A stretch of DNA of 64,000 nucleotides from the NCBI GenBank assembly GCA_964643075.1, contig CAZXQO010000005.1:73637-137636 (forward strand), read 5' to 3'. Of the stretch, positions 1-8,294 are shown one piece after another; the stretch's first letter is position 1, and each line of letters starts with the position of its first letter. Position numbers and translations under genes: made by a program. A model generated the notes under the pieces. That model was not told the origin of the DNA. It ran no database searches and saw nothing but the letters and a program-made list of their open reading frames with translations. The stretch comes from Desulfocucumis sp964643075 (GTDB lineage Bacteria > Bacillota > Desulfotomaculia > Desulfotomaculales > Desulfocucumaceae).

Positions 1-1
1 G

Positions 2-166
2 GATGTGGGCAAGCCGCTGTGGGTTGACGAAATGGCCATTCCGGTCAATAAAGGAAATACGGAGCTTTTGAATAAAATAAACGCTGCTTTGGATGAAATC
101 ATCAAAGACGGAACCTACGAGAAGATCAGCAATAAATGGTTTGGCCGCAATATACTTGGCGAATAA
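2..166 (+). CDS. Amino-acid ABC transporter substrate-binding protein, C-terminal end (partial)
   Basis: Only the last 54 codons are inside the window. They read as the end of a family 3 extracellular solute-binding protein: the stretch MAIPVNKGN is followed by a lobe-closing helix with LLNKINAALDEI and a terminal KISNKWFG, which is how these periplasmic/lipoprotein receptors usually finish. The protein would capture a polar amino acid outside the membrane and deliver it to the permease and ATPase encoded just downstream. The gap to the permease start is 87 bases. The substrate cannot be told from this fragment. Confidence 0.85.
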   Translation, partial: DVGKPLWVDEMAIPVNKGNTELLNKINAALDEIIKDGTYEKISNKWFGRNILGE

Positions 167-253
167 ATTTTTTCATGTGTGGGGTGCGTATTGCGTACCC
201 CACGGTTTTTGTTGAACCGTAAATGCACATATCTTCTTGGGGCAGGTGACCAA

Positions 254-925
254 ATGTCGGCATTTCTGAAAATTGCATCAGAAAATTTCACGGCTTTTGC
301 CGCAGCTACGTTGGTAACATTAAAACTGACCTCTGTCTCACTGGCACTGGCTATGGTAATCGGTTTACTAATAGCCTTTTGTAAAATATCGGGTGTTCGT
401 CCGCTATATGGCATCGCTCAGCTTTACATCACCATTATCAGGGGCACTCCCCTCATCGTGCAGATTTCATTTTTTTATTTCGGAATTAGCGCAGTACTAG
501 TGCTCCCGGCTTTCTGGGCCGGTTCCCTGGCCCTGGCCATTCACGCCGGGGCGTACATTGCAGAAATTTTCAGGGGATCAATCCAGTCCATCAATAAGGG
601 GCAGATGGAAGCGGCCAGATCCCTGGGCATGAGCTACTGGCTGGCCATGCGCCGGATCATACTTCCTCAGGCCTTCAAGCGGGCCATACCTCCACTGGGC
701 AATCAGTTCATCATTGGGCTAAAGGACTCTTCACTGGTAGCCTACATCGGGATTGCCGAGATATGGGGCACATCCCTTTCTATCGCGGCTGATAACTGGC
801 AGCCCTTTTTAACCTATCTTTTGGGCGGCTGCTATTATCTGGTGCTGGTAATTATATTTACTTTTTTGGTCCATAAACTGGAATTGAAGCTGGATGTGGA
901 AAACAATGAGGTGAGCAATAAATGA
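254..925 (+). CDS. Polar amino-acid ABC transporter permease (HisM/GlnP type)
   Basis: A 223-residue inner-membrane permease with about five hydrophobic segments. The cytoplasmic EAA loop that docks with the ATPase is clear near residues 118-135 (EAARSLGMSYW, then RRIILPQA). An upstream in-frame ATG at 179 would add 25 residues unlike the family, so I chose the ATG at 254, which has GGCAGGTGA before it and gives the usual family length of 215-225. The stop overlaps the ATPase start by four bases (ATGA), indicating translational coupling. A single permease gene suggests a homodimer, as in GlnP-type systems. Substrate unknown. Confidence 0.9.
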   Translation: MSAFLKIASENFTAFAAATLVTLKLTSVSLALAMVIGLLIAFCKISGVRPLYGIAQLYITIIRGTPLIVQISFFYFGISAVLVLPAFWAGSLALAIHAGAYIAEIFRGSIQSINKGQMEAARSLGMSYWLAMRRIILPQAFKRAIPPLGNQFIIGLKDSSLVAYIGIAEIWGTSLSIAADNWQPFLTYLLGGCYYLVLVIIFTFLVHKLELKLDVENNEVSNK

Positions 926-1644
926 TAAAAATTAGGAGGTTGAATAAATACTTCGGCTCACTGCAAGTGCTGCGGGACATAGACCTGGATGTGGACAAAA
1001 ATGAAGTGGTAGTTTTTATAGGTGCCAGTGGTTCAGGAAAAAGTACGTTATTGCGTTGCATAAATTTCCTGGAGATGATGAACGGCGGGGAAATCTCCAT
1101 CATGGGCCGTAAGATTGACCCGAAAAAGGACGATTTAAACCAGATACGTCAAAATGTGGGCATGGTATTTCAGCATTTCAACCTCTTTCCCCACAGAACC
1201 TCACTGGAAAATATCTTAGAGGCTCCTGTTTATGTAAAAAAAACTGGCAAAGTACAGGCATCCAAAGAGGCTATGCTGCTATTGGAAAAAGTTGGTCTTG
1301 CAGACAAAGCCGGAGTATACCCGGCCCAACTGTCCGGCGGGCAAAAGCAAAGGGTGGCTATAGCCAGAGCACTGGCTATGAACCCGGAAATAATGCTGTT
1401 TGACGAACCTACTTCGGCACTGGACCCGGAACTGGTAGGAGAAGTGCTGCAGGTTATGAAGGAATTGGCCGGGGAAGGTATGACTATGGTGGTGGTCACT
1501 CATGAAATGGGCTTTGCCAGAGAGGTGGCCGACAGGATAATGGTCATGGACGAGGGCAGTATTATTGAGGCAGGTACTCCTGAAGACATTTTCCAGAACC
1601 CTAAAATGGAGCGTACCCAGACATTTCTGTCACAGATATTGTAG
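922..1644 (+). CDS. glnQ: Polar amino-acid ABC transporter ATP-binding protein (GlnQ/HisP type)
   Basis: A 240-residue ABC ATPase of the polar amino-acid uptake family. Walker A GASGSGKST lies near residue 34, the Q-loop in VFQHFNLFPH, the signature LSGGQKQR near 138, Walker B plus D-loop IMLFDEPTSALDPE near 158, and the H-loop in VVVTHEMGF. These place it as the cytoplasmic ATPase that drives the permease encoded immediately upstream. It is the last gene of the operon and is followed by a hairpin terminator at 1719-1749. The symbol marks the family; the transported amino acid is not known. Confidence 0.93.
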   Translation: MIKIRRLNKYFGSLQVLRDIDLDVDKNEVVVFIGASGSGKSTLLRCINFLEMMNGGEISIMGRKIDPKKDDLNQIRQNVGMVFQHFNLFPHRTSLENILEAPVYVKKTGKVQASKEAMLLLEKVGLADKAGVYPAQLSGGQKQRVAIARALAMNPEIMLFDEPTSALDPELVGEVLQVMKELAGEGMTMVVVTHEMGFAREVADRIMVMDEGSIIEAGTPEDIFQNPKMERTQTFLSQIL

Positions 1645-1718
1645 TATTTCAAAATGCATTCAAAAATGCTTCAAAATAACTAATTCAATTCAAGAACTGT
1701 CCCTGAATTTCCGCCGGA

Positions 1719-1749
1719 CTGGAAGCGAGAACGCTGCCAGCCCTTTTTT
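1719..1749 (+). terminator. Intrinsic terminator after the amino-acid ABC operon
   Basis: CTGG-A-AGCG, loop AGAA, CGCT-G-CCAG forms a stem with one mismatch, followed by CCC and a run of six T. It ends the plus-strand ABC operon just before the convergent gene at 1764. Confidence 0.65.
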
Positions 1750-1763
1750 GTTGTTTTCTTAAA

Positions 1764-2165
1764 TTAATCGGATAGTCCGACTCCCAGAATACCTCCAATG
1801 GTCCCTCCGGCCAGAGCGATAATAAATTTTAGTAACACTGTAAAAAAAGTAGCCTGAGAAGGCAGGAAAATCAGAGCTATCAGCATTATTAGTGCAAAAT
1901 AGGTCACGCCTACCCCCATGCCGTGAAAAAGCCCTTTGTTGCCAGCATTTTTTGCTGCTATCCCACCACCACACAATACACCCGCAAAAAGCATGGCGTA
2001 TGCAAACCAGGGCAGGGTGCTTTCGGAAAGGCTGGTGAAGTAGAAGGCCATGCCCAGGAGGGCGCTGCTGGCGGCGGAAATTATCAAAGCAACCACTGTT
2101 CCTTTGATAATTGAGTTATAATTAATTGATGAGGGGCGTACGGGATCAGGAATTTTAAAACCCAA
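1764..2165 (-). CDS. Small membrane protein, TIGR04086-like
   Basis: A 133-residue protein with four predicted hydrophobic segments separated by short glycine-rich turns (SAASSALLGMAF, AMLFAGVLCGGGIAA, FALIMLIALIFL, FIIALAGGTIGGILGVGLSD). Length, hydrophobicity pattern and the conserved glycine-rich second and fourth segments fit the TIGR04086 family, common in spore-forming Firmicutes and without known function. The start is TTG, chosen because GGAGGTGAG lies six bases upstream. It is convergent with the ABC operon and divergent from the radical SAM gene. Confidence 0.75.
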   Translation of the reverse strand: MGFKIPDPVRPSSINYNSIIKGTVVALIISAASSALLGMAFYFTSLSESTLPWFAYAMLFAGVLCGGGIAAKNAGNKGLFHGMGVGVTYFALIMLIALIFLPSQATFFTVLLKFIIALAGGTIGGILGVGLSD

Positions 2166-2315
2166 TATCTCTCACCTCCGGAGGATGTTTAACACAATTG
2201 TATGTATTCAGCTTTCTGTTATGACAGAAATTTTACAAACTGTACGGATTTATAAAACACAGAATATAATGGATAATATGTCGAAAGGCTAAAAAATGAA
2301 AGGTGCGGTGTAACT

Positions 2316-2906
2316 TTGAACAGTCAGATGCTAACCTACGAAATCGGAGACAGGCTGTATATCAATGTTACCAATCGCTGCTGCAATAACTGTGTTTTTT
2401 GCATCAGGAAAACGGAAAAGGGCGTGGGCTATAATCTATGGCTGGAAAAGGAACCCACAGCGGAAGAGATTATTAAGTCCGCCGGTGACGCAGCCAAGTA
2501 CTCGGAAGTGGTTTTCTGCGGCTATGGTGAGCCTCTCATGCGGCTTGATGTGGTAAAAGAAGTGGCCGCTGAGCTTAAGTCCCGGGGGGCAGTGCTGCGT
2601 GTAAATACCAACGGCCAGGCTTCGCTGCAGTTGGGGAAAAATGTGCCCGCGGAGTTGAGGTGGCTGGTGGATACTGTTAACATCAGCCTGAATGCTGACA
2701 CTCCGGAAAAGTACATGGAATTGTGCAGCCCTGCTCTGGGTGCAAGGGCTTACCCTGCCTTGCTGGATTTTGCCCGGGAATGTAAACTGCATATTCCTCG
2801 GGTGGTTTTTTCCGTGGTGCAGTGGCCTGGGGTGGATATAGAGAAATGCAGGGAGATAGCTCACTCCATGGGTGTGGAGTTCAGGTTAAGAAAATACAGT
2901 GGTTAA
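2316..2906 (+). CDS. Radical SAM protein, TatD-linked family
   Basis: A 196-residue radical SAM enzyme. The [4Fe-4S] motif CX3CX2C is CCNNCVFC near residues 22-29, and GYGEPLMR near 70 corresponds to the SAM-contacting GGEP motif. The short length and the sequence around VNTNGQ and NISLNADT match the family often encoded beside or fused to TatD nucleases (TIGR04038-like), whose substrate is not established. The start is TTG with a moderate ribosome site (AGGTGCGG). No TatD gene is next to it here; a rho-independent hairpin follows at 2921. Confidence 0.8.
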   Translation: MNSQMLTYEIGDRLYINVTNRCCNNCVFCIRKTEKGVGYNLWLEKEPTAEEIIKSAGDAAKYSEVVFCGYGEPLMRLDVVKEVAAELKSRGAVLRVNTNGQASLQLGKNVPAELRWLVDTVNISLNADTPEKYMELCSPALGARAYPALLDFARECKLHIPRVVFSVVQWPGVDIEKCREIAHSMGVEFRLRKYSG

Positions 2907-2920
2907 AAATAGTTTGCTGA

Positions 2921-2945
2921 TGCCACCCTCCTCAGGGTGGCATTA
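2921..2945 (+). terminator. Hairpin terminator after the radical SAM gene
   Basis: TGCCACCCT, loop CCTC, AGGGTGGCA is a perfect nine-base stem. The following tract (ATTATTAATTA) is AT-rich but not a clean T run, so termination may be partial. Confidence 0.6.
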
Positions 2946-3127
2946 TTAATTATATTGAAATTATGCTTAAGGTAATTTATGGTAAACGTATTAGGGTGAA
3001 GGAGGTAGTCCTGAGGGGCGGCAGACCCTTTTTTATTGTAGGAATACTTATTGGCTAATCTCTATCGATTTGTAAAAAATGAAGACAAAAGATCTGGCAT
3101 AATGAAGAATTTTGTTATATTATTATA

Positions 3128-3148
3128 TTCAAATAAGCGTTTTAATGT
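3128..3148. promoter_or_regulatory. Candidate CadC operator upstream of cadC
   Basis: TCAAATAAGCGTTTTAA lies about 20 bases before the cadC start, next to AT-rich promoter-like sequence. It resembles the imperfect dyad (TCAAATA ... TTTGA) bound by CadC of Gram-positive cad operons. This is pattern similarity only. Confidence 0.35.
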
Positions 3149-3163
3149 AAGGCGGGTGTATAT

Positions 3164-3586
3164 ATGGATGGTAGTGACCGTAAATGCTTTGAATTAGGGG
3201 ATACAAGGCCTGCCAAAAAAGAGGAAGATGTATGCGAAATATTCTGCTCGGACCAGGCCAAGGTGGATAGGATTAGAAAGCTTATACACGCAACGGAAGG
3301 GCTGGCTAGTATGTTTAAGGCCCTGGCGGATGATACCAGAATAAAAATAGTATACGCCCTGTCCCTGGAGGAACTTTGTGTGTGCGATGTAGCAAACATA
3401 ACCGGCTCCTCTGTGGCCACTGCCTCACATCATTTAAGGCTCCTGAGAAATTCGGGGCTGGCTAAATACAGAAAAGAGGGCAAACTGGCGTACTACAGCC
3501 TGCAGGATAACTGTATAAGGGAAATAATAAATGCAGCCATCAGACACAGCGGAGGAAGCCATGGAAAAGCTGACTGCAGAGAATAA
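3164..3586 (+). CDS. cadC: ArsR-family metal-sensing repressor, CadC-like
   Basis: A 140-residue winged-helix repressor. LADDTRIKIVYALSLEE begins the DNA-binding fold; ELCVCDVA near residues 67-74 carries the paired cysteines of the alpha-3 site that bind Cd/Pb/Zn in CadC; SVATASHHLRLLRNSG is the recognition helix. Extra cysteines in the N-terminal tail (VCEIFC) match the CadC type rather than SmtB. It overlaps the downstream ATPase start by 26 bases, the classical cadCA arrangement, so it very likely represses its own operon and is released by divalent metal. Confidence 0.9.
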   Translation: MDGSDRKCFELGDTRPAKKEEDVCEIFCSDQAKVDRIRKLIHATEGLASMFKALADDTRIKIVYALSLEELCVCDVANITGSSVATASHHLRLLRNSGLAKYRKEGKLAYYSLQDNCIREIINAAIRHSGGSHGKADCRE

Positions 3587-5957
3587 AATATTCACAGTGA
3601 CGGTAGACGGTACAGCTGCCCTGCCTATTGGAGATCATGTCACTACCAGTGTTTTGCTTTTGCATGGCCTTGATTGCGCCGACTGCGCAGCAAAATTGGA
3701 AGAAAAGATAGCCAGGCTGGAGGGAGTGCTGTCGGCTAAGGTTAATTTCGGGGCAGCCAAAATGAAGGTTGAGCACATATCTTCAGTGCAGGAGATTATT
3801 AAAGCCGTTAAGGACTACGGGTATGGGGCTGATATTGAGAAGCAAACCGGAGGGCAGGCAGAAACAGTGTTCCGGATACACGGCCTGGACTGCGCTGACT
3901 GTGCCGCCAAACTGGAAAAGAGTGTATGTATGCTGGCAGGAGTTCAAGAGGTTAGTCTTAATTTTGCCACTGGTAAAATGAAGGTGATTCATAATATACC
4001 GGTAAGTGCAATATTGCAGGCGGTATCCGCCAGGGGCTACCGGGCAGAGGAGGAGGGTCCAGGTTCCGTCGTGAAGGACCGGTCCGACAGGCAGGAACGG
4101 GTTAGGCTGTACAACACCATAGCGTCAGGTTTATTGTTGATTGGCGGCTTTTTGGCCCAGATAGCGGGGCTTGACCAGATGGTGGAATTTTTTTATCTGT
4201 CTGCGATCATCAGCGGCGGGTACCATATGGCCAAAAGCGGACTGTATGCGCTTAAATCTCTGACCATGGATATGAATTTTCTGATGACCATGGCGGTTAC
4301 CGGTGCCATTGCCATCGGGGAATTTTCCGAGGCGGCCACGGTTGTGTTTTTATTTGCTCTGGGTAACCTGATGCAAAACTATGTGCTGGAAAAAACACGC
4401 CGCTCAATTCGCTCACTGATTGATCTTTCGCCCCGGGAGGCTATGGTAAAAAGAGATGGCCGGGAGATAACAGTGCCGGTGGAGGATGTTCTTAAAGGAG
4501 AAATTGTTATCGTCAGGCCGGGAGAAAACATACCCGTTGACGGCGTAGTATTGTCCGGGGAATCTCCGGTAAACCAGTCCCCCATCACCGGTGAGTCCAT
4601 GCCGGTTATGAAGGTAAAGGGTGCAACGGTTTTTGCCGGAACTATCAATGGCGGAGGGGCGCTGGAAATTGAAACTGCAAAAATTGTGGCGGACAGCAAA
4701 CTGTTCAGGATAATCCACCTGGTTGAGGAGGCCCAGGCACAGAAAGCACCTTCCCAGCAAATAGTGGATGTTTTTGCCAGGTATTACACCCCTGCTGTCA
4801 TCGTATCGGCTCTGGCCCTGGCCGTTTTGCCCACAGCATTTTTCGGTATGGATTTTGGGGACTGGTTTAAAAAGGCTTTGATCTTGCTGGTTATAGCCTG
4901 CCCCTGCGCTCTGATTATTTCAACACCGGTATCAATAATTTCGGCTATCGGCAGTGCCGCACGCAAGGGTGTACTAATCAAGGGGGGGGCATTCCTGGAG
5001 GAAGCCGGTAGAATTAAGGTTATGGCTTTTGATAAAACCGGTACACTTACCCGGGGGAGGCCGGAGGTCACCGCCATAGACGCTTTAAACGGCTATAGTG
5101 AAAGGGATGTTCTAATTGCCGCCGCAGCAATAGAAAGCCGCTCCGAGCACCCTCTGGCCGGGGCTGTTTTGCGTAAATTGGAGCAGGAAAACTTACAGGC
5201 TCCAACATGTAGTAATTTCAGCTCACTGGCCGGAAAAGGTGCCGGAGCGGAATTAAACGGCATCAGATATTATATAGGTAATGAGCAGTATTTTGACGAT
5301 ATAGGGATATCTTACCTTTCTTCTCAGGGCAAACTTGATGCTTTACGGCAAAATGGGTGGACGGCGTTACTGGTGGGCAACGAAAAAGACGTTATGGGTA
5401 TTATTGCAGCGGCCGACCAGATAAGGGAGGACAGTGCCCTGACGGTTAAAAAGCTGCGGGAATCAGGCATTGCCAGGATGGTCATGCTTACCGGGGATAA
5501 CGGGGAAACCGCCAGGGAAGTAGCGCTCAGCACTGGTTTTGATGAGTATATGGCCAATCTTTTGCCGGACGAGAAGCTGGTGGCAATCAGTGGCTTAAAA
5601 AAATCCGGTAAGGTGGCCATGGTGGGCGACGGAATAAATGATGCTCCGGCCCTGGCTGCTGCTGATATAGGAATAGCCATGGGCGGCGCCGGTACCGACA
5701 CCGCCATTGAAACAGCGGACATCGCACTAATGTCTGATGACCTGTCCAAGCTTCCTTATACCATCAAGTTGAGCAGGAAGGCGGTATGTATAATAAAACA
5801 GAATATCACTTTTTCCCTACTTATCAAGGCGGTCTTTATTATTGCTACTCTAAGCGGTTATGCCACCCTCTGGATGGCGGTGTTTGCCGATACAGGAACC
5901 TCGCTTCTGGTAACTTTTAATGGCATGCGGTTGATGAGGGTTCGGGACAACCAGTGA
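3561..5957 (+). CDS. cadA: Cd/Zn/Pb-exporting P1B-type ATPase (CadA/ZntA) with two HMA domains
   Basis: A 798-residue P1B ATPase that pumps divalent soft metals out of the cytoplasm. Two heavy-metal domains carry GLDCADC near residues 36 and 108; the membrane metal site CPC is in IACPCALI near 446; the phosphorylated aspartate is in DKTGTLT near 491; the SEHPLAGAV nucleotide motif and GDGINDAPAL near 688 are intact. I chose ATG 3561 because GGAGG lies five bases before it; an earlier in-frame ATG (3531) has no such site. It overlaps cadC by 26 bases and ends convergent with, and 41 bases into, the small gene at 5917. Confidence 0.93.
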   Translation: MEKLTAENKIFTVTVDGTAALPIGDHVTTSVLLLHGLDCADCAAKLEEKIARLEGVLSAKVNFGAAKMKVEHISSVQEIIKAVKDYGYGADIEKQTGGQAETVFRIHGLDCADCAAKLEKSVCMLAGVQEVSLNFATGKMKVIHNIPVSAILQAVSARGYRAEEEGPGSVVKDRSDRQERVRLYNTIASGLLLIGGFLAQIAGLDQMVEFFYLSAIISGGYHMAKSGLYALKSLTMDMNFLMTMAVTGAIAIGEFSEAATVVFLFALGNLMQNYVLEKTRRSIRSLIDLSPREAMVKRDGREITVPVEDVLKGEIVIVRPGENIPVDGVVLSGESPVNQSPITGESMPVMKVKGATVFAGTINGGGALEIETAKIVADSKLFRIIHLVEEAQAQKAPSQQIVDVFARYYTPAVIVSALALAVLPTAFFGMDFGDWFKKALILLVIACPCALIISTPVSIISAIGSAARKGVLIKGGAFLEEAGRIKVMAFDKTGTLTRGRPEVTAIDALNGYSERDVLIAAAAIESRSEHPLAGAVLRKLEQENLQAPTCSNFSSLAGKGAGAELNGIRYYIGNEQYFDDIGISYLSSQGKLDALRQNGWTALLVGNEKDVMGIIAAADQIREDSALTVKKLRESGIARMVMLTGDNGETAREVALSTGFDEYMANLLPDEKLVAISGLKKSGKVAMVGDGINDAPALAAADIGIAMGGAGTDTAIETADIALMSDDLSKLPYTIKLSRKAVCIIKQNITFSLLIKAVFIIATLSGYATLWMAVFADTGTSLLVTFNGMRLMRVRDNQ

Positions 5958-6129
5958 TTGAATCGTCCTGCTGCTTGGGGTCTAAGCCGGCAGGCGTTGG
6001 ATCGTCCACAAAATCATGCTCCCACTGCCCGTCCAGGTTAATCATGGCTGCCGAGCCGGTGGGCTCGGCCATGAAGGCATCACCGCGTGTAAACTTTTCT
6101 TTCCCGGTGTTTTTTTCTGAGTTTGTCAA
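5917..6129 (-). CDS. Small hydrophilic protein of unknown function
   Basis: A 70-residue acidic, soluble protein with no membrane segment, rich in D, P, S and T (for example DDPTPAGLDPKQQDD). I do not recognise the family. I keep it because the TTG start at 6129 has a full AGGAGGT eight to nine bases upstream. It is convergent with cadA and overlaps the last 41 bases of that gene on the other strand. Coding status is likely but unproven. Confidence 0.55.
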   Translation of the reverse strand: MTNSEKNTGKEKFTRGDAFMAEPTGSAAMINLDGQWEHDFVDDPTPAGLDPKQQDDSITGCPEPSSTACH

Positions 6130-6327
6130 CTGAGTTACCTCCTGTTAACAATGTACTTCATGTTTAGTATCTCATTAATGCGCTAAAGTATTATGTATAT
6201 CCAGATAATGATTTTGAGATTTACTGCTGCTGGATGTAAAATATATAAGGTCGGTATGTTAAAATATATTATTTCAGATAATGTTGAAGATATTATGCTG
6301 GTAATGATATAAAAGGAGGCGGCCAGT

Positions 6328-6726
6328 ACGTACGAACTTACCGTAAAAAGACATTTTGCCGCTGCCCACAGGCTGGATAATTACCAGGGGAAATGTTCCA
6401 GGATTCACGGTCATACCTGGACTGTGGAGGTTGTGGTGGGCGGTGATAAGCTGGACCGGTGCGGCATGTTGATAGATTTCAAGATTCTAAAGGAAAAACT
6501 CCAATCCGTCATCGGGGAACTGGATCACGGTTATCTTAACGAAATCGAACCTTTTTGCGGAGGGGCAGAAGCGTATAATCCGACTGCCGAGAATCTGGCC
6601 AGGCATATCTATCAAAGGATTTCCGATGAGCTTAAAGGAACCGTGCACGGCCTGAAGGTTCACAGCGTTAGGGTCTGGGAGTCTCCTGACGCCTCAGCCT
6701 GCTATTATCTCGCTAACAGCTTGTAA
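6328..6726 (+). CDS. queD: 6-carboxy-5,6,7,8-tetrahydropterin synthase with apparent ACG start
   Basis: QueD converts dihydroneopterin triphosphate to 6-carboxytetrahydropterin in queuosine/preQ0 synthesis. Starting at ACG 6328 gives 132 residues: zinc ligands His14 (HFAAAH), His27 and His29 (IHGH) and catalytic Cys23 are all present. The first canonical start (GTG 6424) lies after all of these and would give a dead protein. Between the in-frame stop at 6310 and the conserved YELTV there is no ATG, GTG or TTG; ACG at 6328 sits exactly where the family Met is expected, eight bases after AGGAGG. An error at one base (ATG to ACG) is the alternative. The rest of the que cluster follows. Confidence 0.88.
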   Translation, partial: TYELTVKRHFAAAHRLDNYQGKCSRIHGHTWTVEVVVGGDKLDRCGMLIDFKILKEKLQSVIGELDHGYLNEIEPFCGGAEAYNPTAENLARHIYQRISDELKGTVHGLKVHSVRVWESPDASACYYLANSL

Positions 6727-6755
6727 GACCCCGTCCTTGAAGGTCGGGGATCAAC
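6727..6755. repeat. GC hairpin resembling an IS200/IS605 end
   Basis: CCCCG ... CGGGG flanks an inner CC/GG around TTGA, then GATCAAC follows. Hairpins of this form (CCCC-TCCTT-AAGG-GGGG then ATCAAC) are seen at the right ends of IS200/IS605-type elements. No transposase is nearby, so this is at most a remnant; it could also act as a weak terminator after queD. Confidence 0.25.
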
Positions 6756-6797
6756 AGGCTGTATGTCTCGAAACCTATTAAGTTAGGGGTTGGTCAG

Positions 6798-7457
6798 ATG
6801 GACAGTGTGGTTTTGTTATCCGGCGGACTTGATTCCACCGTTTCCCTGGTCCAGTCACTGCGAGAGGGGGAGGTCAAACTGTGCCTTACCTTCGATTACG
6901 GACAAAGGGCAGTGATCAGAGAAATTAATGCTGCGGCGCAGCTAGCCGGACATTACGGCCTTAACCACAGAGTTATTAAGATTGATTTTCTGTCAGAAAT
7001 AACAGATACCGCTCTGGTAAACAGGGAAAAGGCTTTACCCTCACCAGAAACAGGCGAACTGGACGATCTATCCGTCACCATGGAGAGTGCGGCGGCGGTG
7101 TGGGTTCCTAACCGCAACGGGGTTTTTATCAATATGGCGGCCGCTTTTGCGGAATCCCTGGCTTGCGGTCAGGTGGTAACCGGTTTTAACCGGGAAGAGG
7201 CAGCGACTTTTCCCGATAACACACTGGAGTATGTTCGGGCGGCCAGCCACGCCATGTCATATTCCACAGCCAATAAAGTACGGGTGGTCAGCTACACCCA
7301 GATGCTGGACAAGGTGGAAATAGTCAGTCTGGGGAAACGGCTGGGGGTGCCCTTTAATTTAATATGGAGCTGTTATCTTGATGGCAGTGAAATGTGTGGT
7401 GAGTGTGAAAGCTGCAGGCGTTATTATCGTGCCATGGCCGGATCGGGTGATATATAA
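6798..7457 (+). CDS. queC: 7-cyano-7-deazaguanine synthase
   Basis: QueC turns 7-carboxy-7-deazaguanine into preQ0 using ATP and ammonia. The 219-residue protein has the PP-loop SGGLDST at residues 8-14, the internal motif VWVPNRNGVF near 100 and ends with the zinc site CYLDGSEMCGECESC (four cysteines, residues 193-207). Length is normal. It follows queD by 71 bases and precedes DUF366 and queE, so the pathway from GTP to preQ0 is nearly contiguous. Confidence 0.95.
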   Translation: MDSVVLLSGGLDSTVSLVQSLREGEVKLCLTFDYGQRAVIREINAAAQLAGHYGLNHRVIKIDFLSEITDTALVNREKALPSPETGELDDLSVTMESAAAVWVPNRNGVFINMAAAFAESLACGQVVTGFNREEAATFPDNTLEYVRAASHAMSYSTANKVRVVSYTQMLDKVEIVSLGKRLGVPFNLIWSCYLDGSEMCGECESCRRYYRAMAGSGDI

Positions 7458-7483
7458 TATATCGGGGTATTAATTGGGGACAT

Positions 7484-7730
7484 TCCTTCAAGTACTACAG
7501 TGTAATTTAAAGGTTAGCGGAGCATGGGGACGGTTATAAGGTGCGGGGACACACCTCCTACGGAGGAATGTCCCTAACGTATGAATGTCCCCATGTCCCC
7601 GAAGCGCAGCGATAGAATCGGGGACATTCCTCCGACCACAAAGCCAGGCTCCAAATGGAGGTGTGTCCCCATTCCTTAATCGGGAAGACGATGGAACCGT
7701 CCCCGTGGCGTAGCGGGCTAAAGGAGTGGC
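7484..7730. repeat. Dispersed GC-rich repeat (family A)
   Basis: The interval between queC and the DUF366 gene is made of short repeated blocks: GGGGACATTCCTCCG, GTGTCCCC, and GAACCGTCCCCGTGGCGTAG, in both orientations. The last block is shared with 30229-30303. Blocks of this kind are frequent between genes in Desulfotomaculum-like genomes. It shows no coding potential and lies inside an otherwise co-directional gene cluster. Confidence 0.65.
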
Positions 7731-7733
7731 GAT

Positions 7734-8294
7734 ATGCTTACGCATTATTGCAAAGATCTAATGGACTATAACGGCAAACAATTGTCTTCACTGTGGGCAT
7801 ATAAGAATTTTGGTTTGTGCGGTGATAGCATTGTTTCCTTTCGCGGGCTTTGCCGGGTGGAATTTACTGAAATGGTGGACATGGAGGATGTGCTGGCCCA
7901 GTCACCAATATACGGGCCGGATATGCTTCATTTTATAGCGGAGCATTTTGATTCAGATTTGGAGAAGATGGTGCTCAGACAGAGGCTCTTTATAGCCATT
8001 GTTAAGGACGCGCTGGGGAAATATATCGGAGAGCTTACACGTTCCGGGGATGATCTGTATCTTGGGGGAAAGAAGCTTTCCATATCAATTGCCACCGCCA
8101 CCCCTGTATCCGTGATGATGCACACTGCCCTGAACATAGATTCCCGGGGTACACCGGTACCAACGGTGGGATTATTGGATCTGGGTGTTGCTGAAAAGGA
8201 TATGTCCGGGTTGGCCGGGGAAATTTGCGAGGCATACGCAGCAGAAGTTAAAGGGATTTATATGGCCCGCTGTAAGGTTAGAGGTGTTGGGTAA
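7734..8294 (+). CDS. DUF366 family protein in the queuosine cluster
   Basis: A 186-residue soluble protein that I recognise as DUF366, a family of unknown function in anaerobic Firmicutes and archaea. Visible features are an N-terminal block with GLCGDSIVSFRG, a central region MVLRQRLFIAIVKD, then GKKLSISIATATPVSVMMHTALNI and a C-terminal domain. Start ATG is preceded by AAAGGAGTGG. Its stop codon directly abuts the queE start codon, so it is very likely co-translated with the preQ0 enzymes and may act in deazapurine or tRNA modification; that role is inferred from position only. Confidence 0.8.
   Translation: MLTHYCKDLMDYNGKQLSSLWAYKNFGLCGDSIVSFRGLCRVEFTEMVDMEDVLAQSPIYGPDMLHFIAEHFDSDLEKMVLRQRLFIAIVKDALGKYIGELTRSGDDLYLGGKKLSISIATATPVSVMMHTALNIDSRGTPVPTVGLLDLGVAEKDMSGLAGEICEAYAAEVKGIYMARCKVRGVG

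Noticed and set aside
2987..3049. 20-codon frame with a hydrophobic end between the radical SAM gene and cadC
   Set aside because: No ribosome site and too short to judge.
6130..6327. Possible preQ1 riboswitch upstream of queD
   Set aside because: No AGGTTC...CTAAAAAACTAA-like blocks or compact stem-loop with A-rich tail found.
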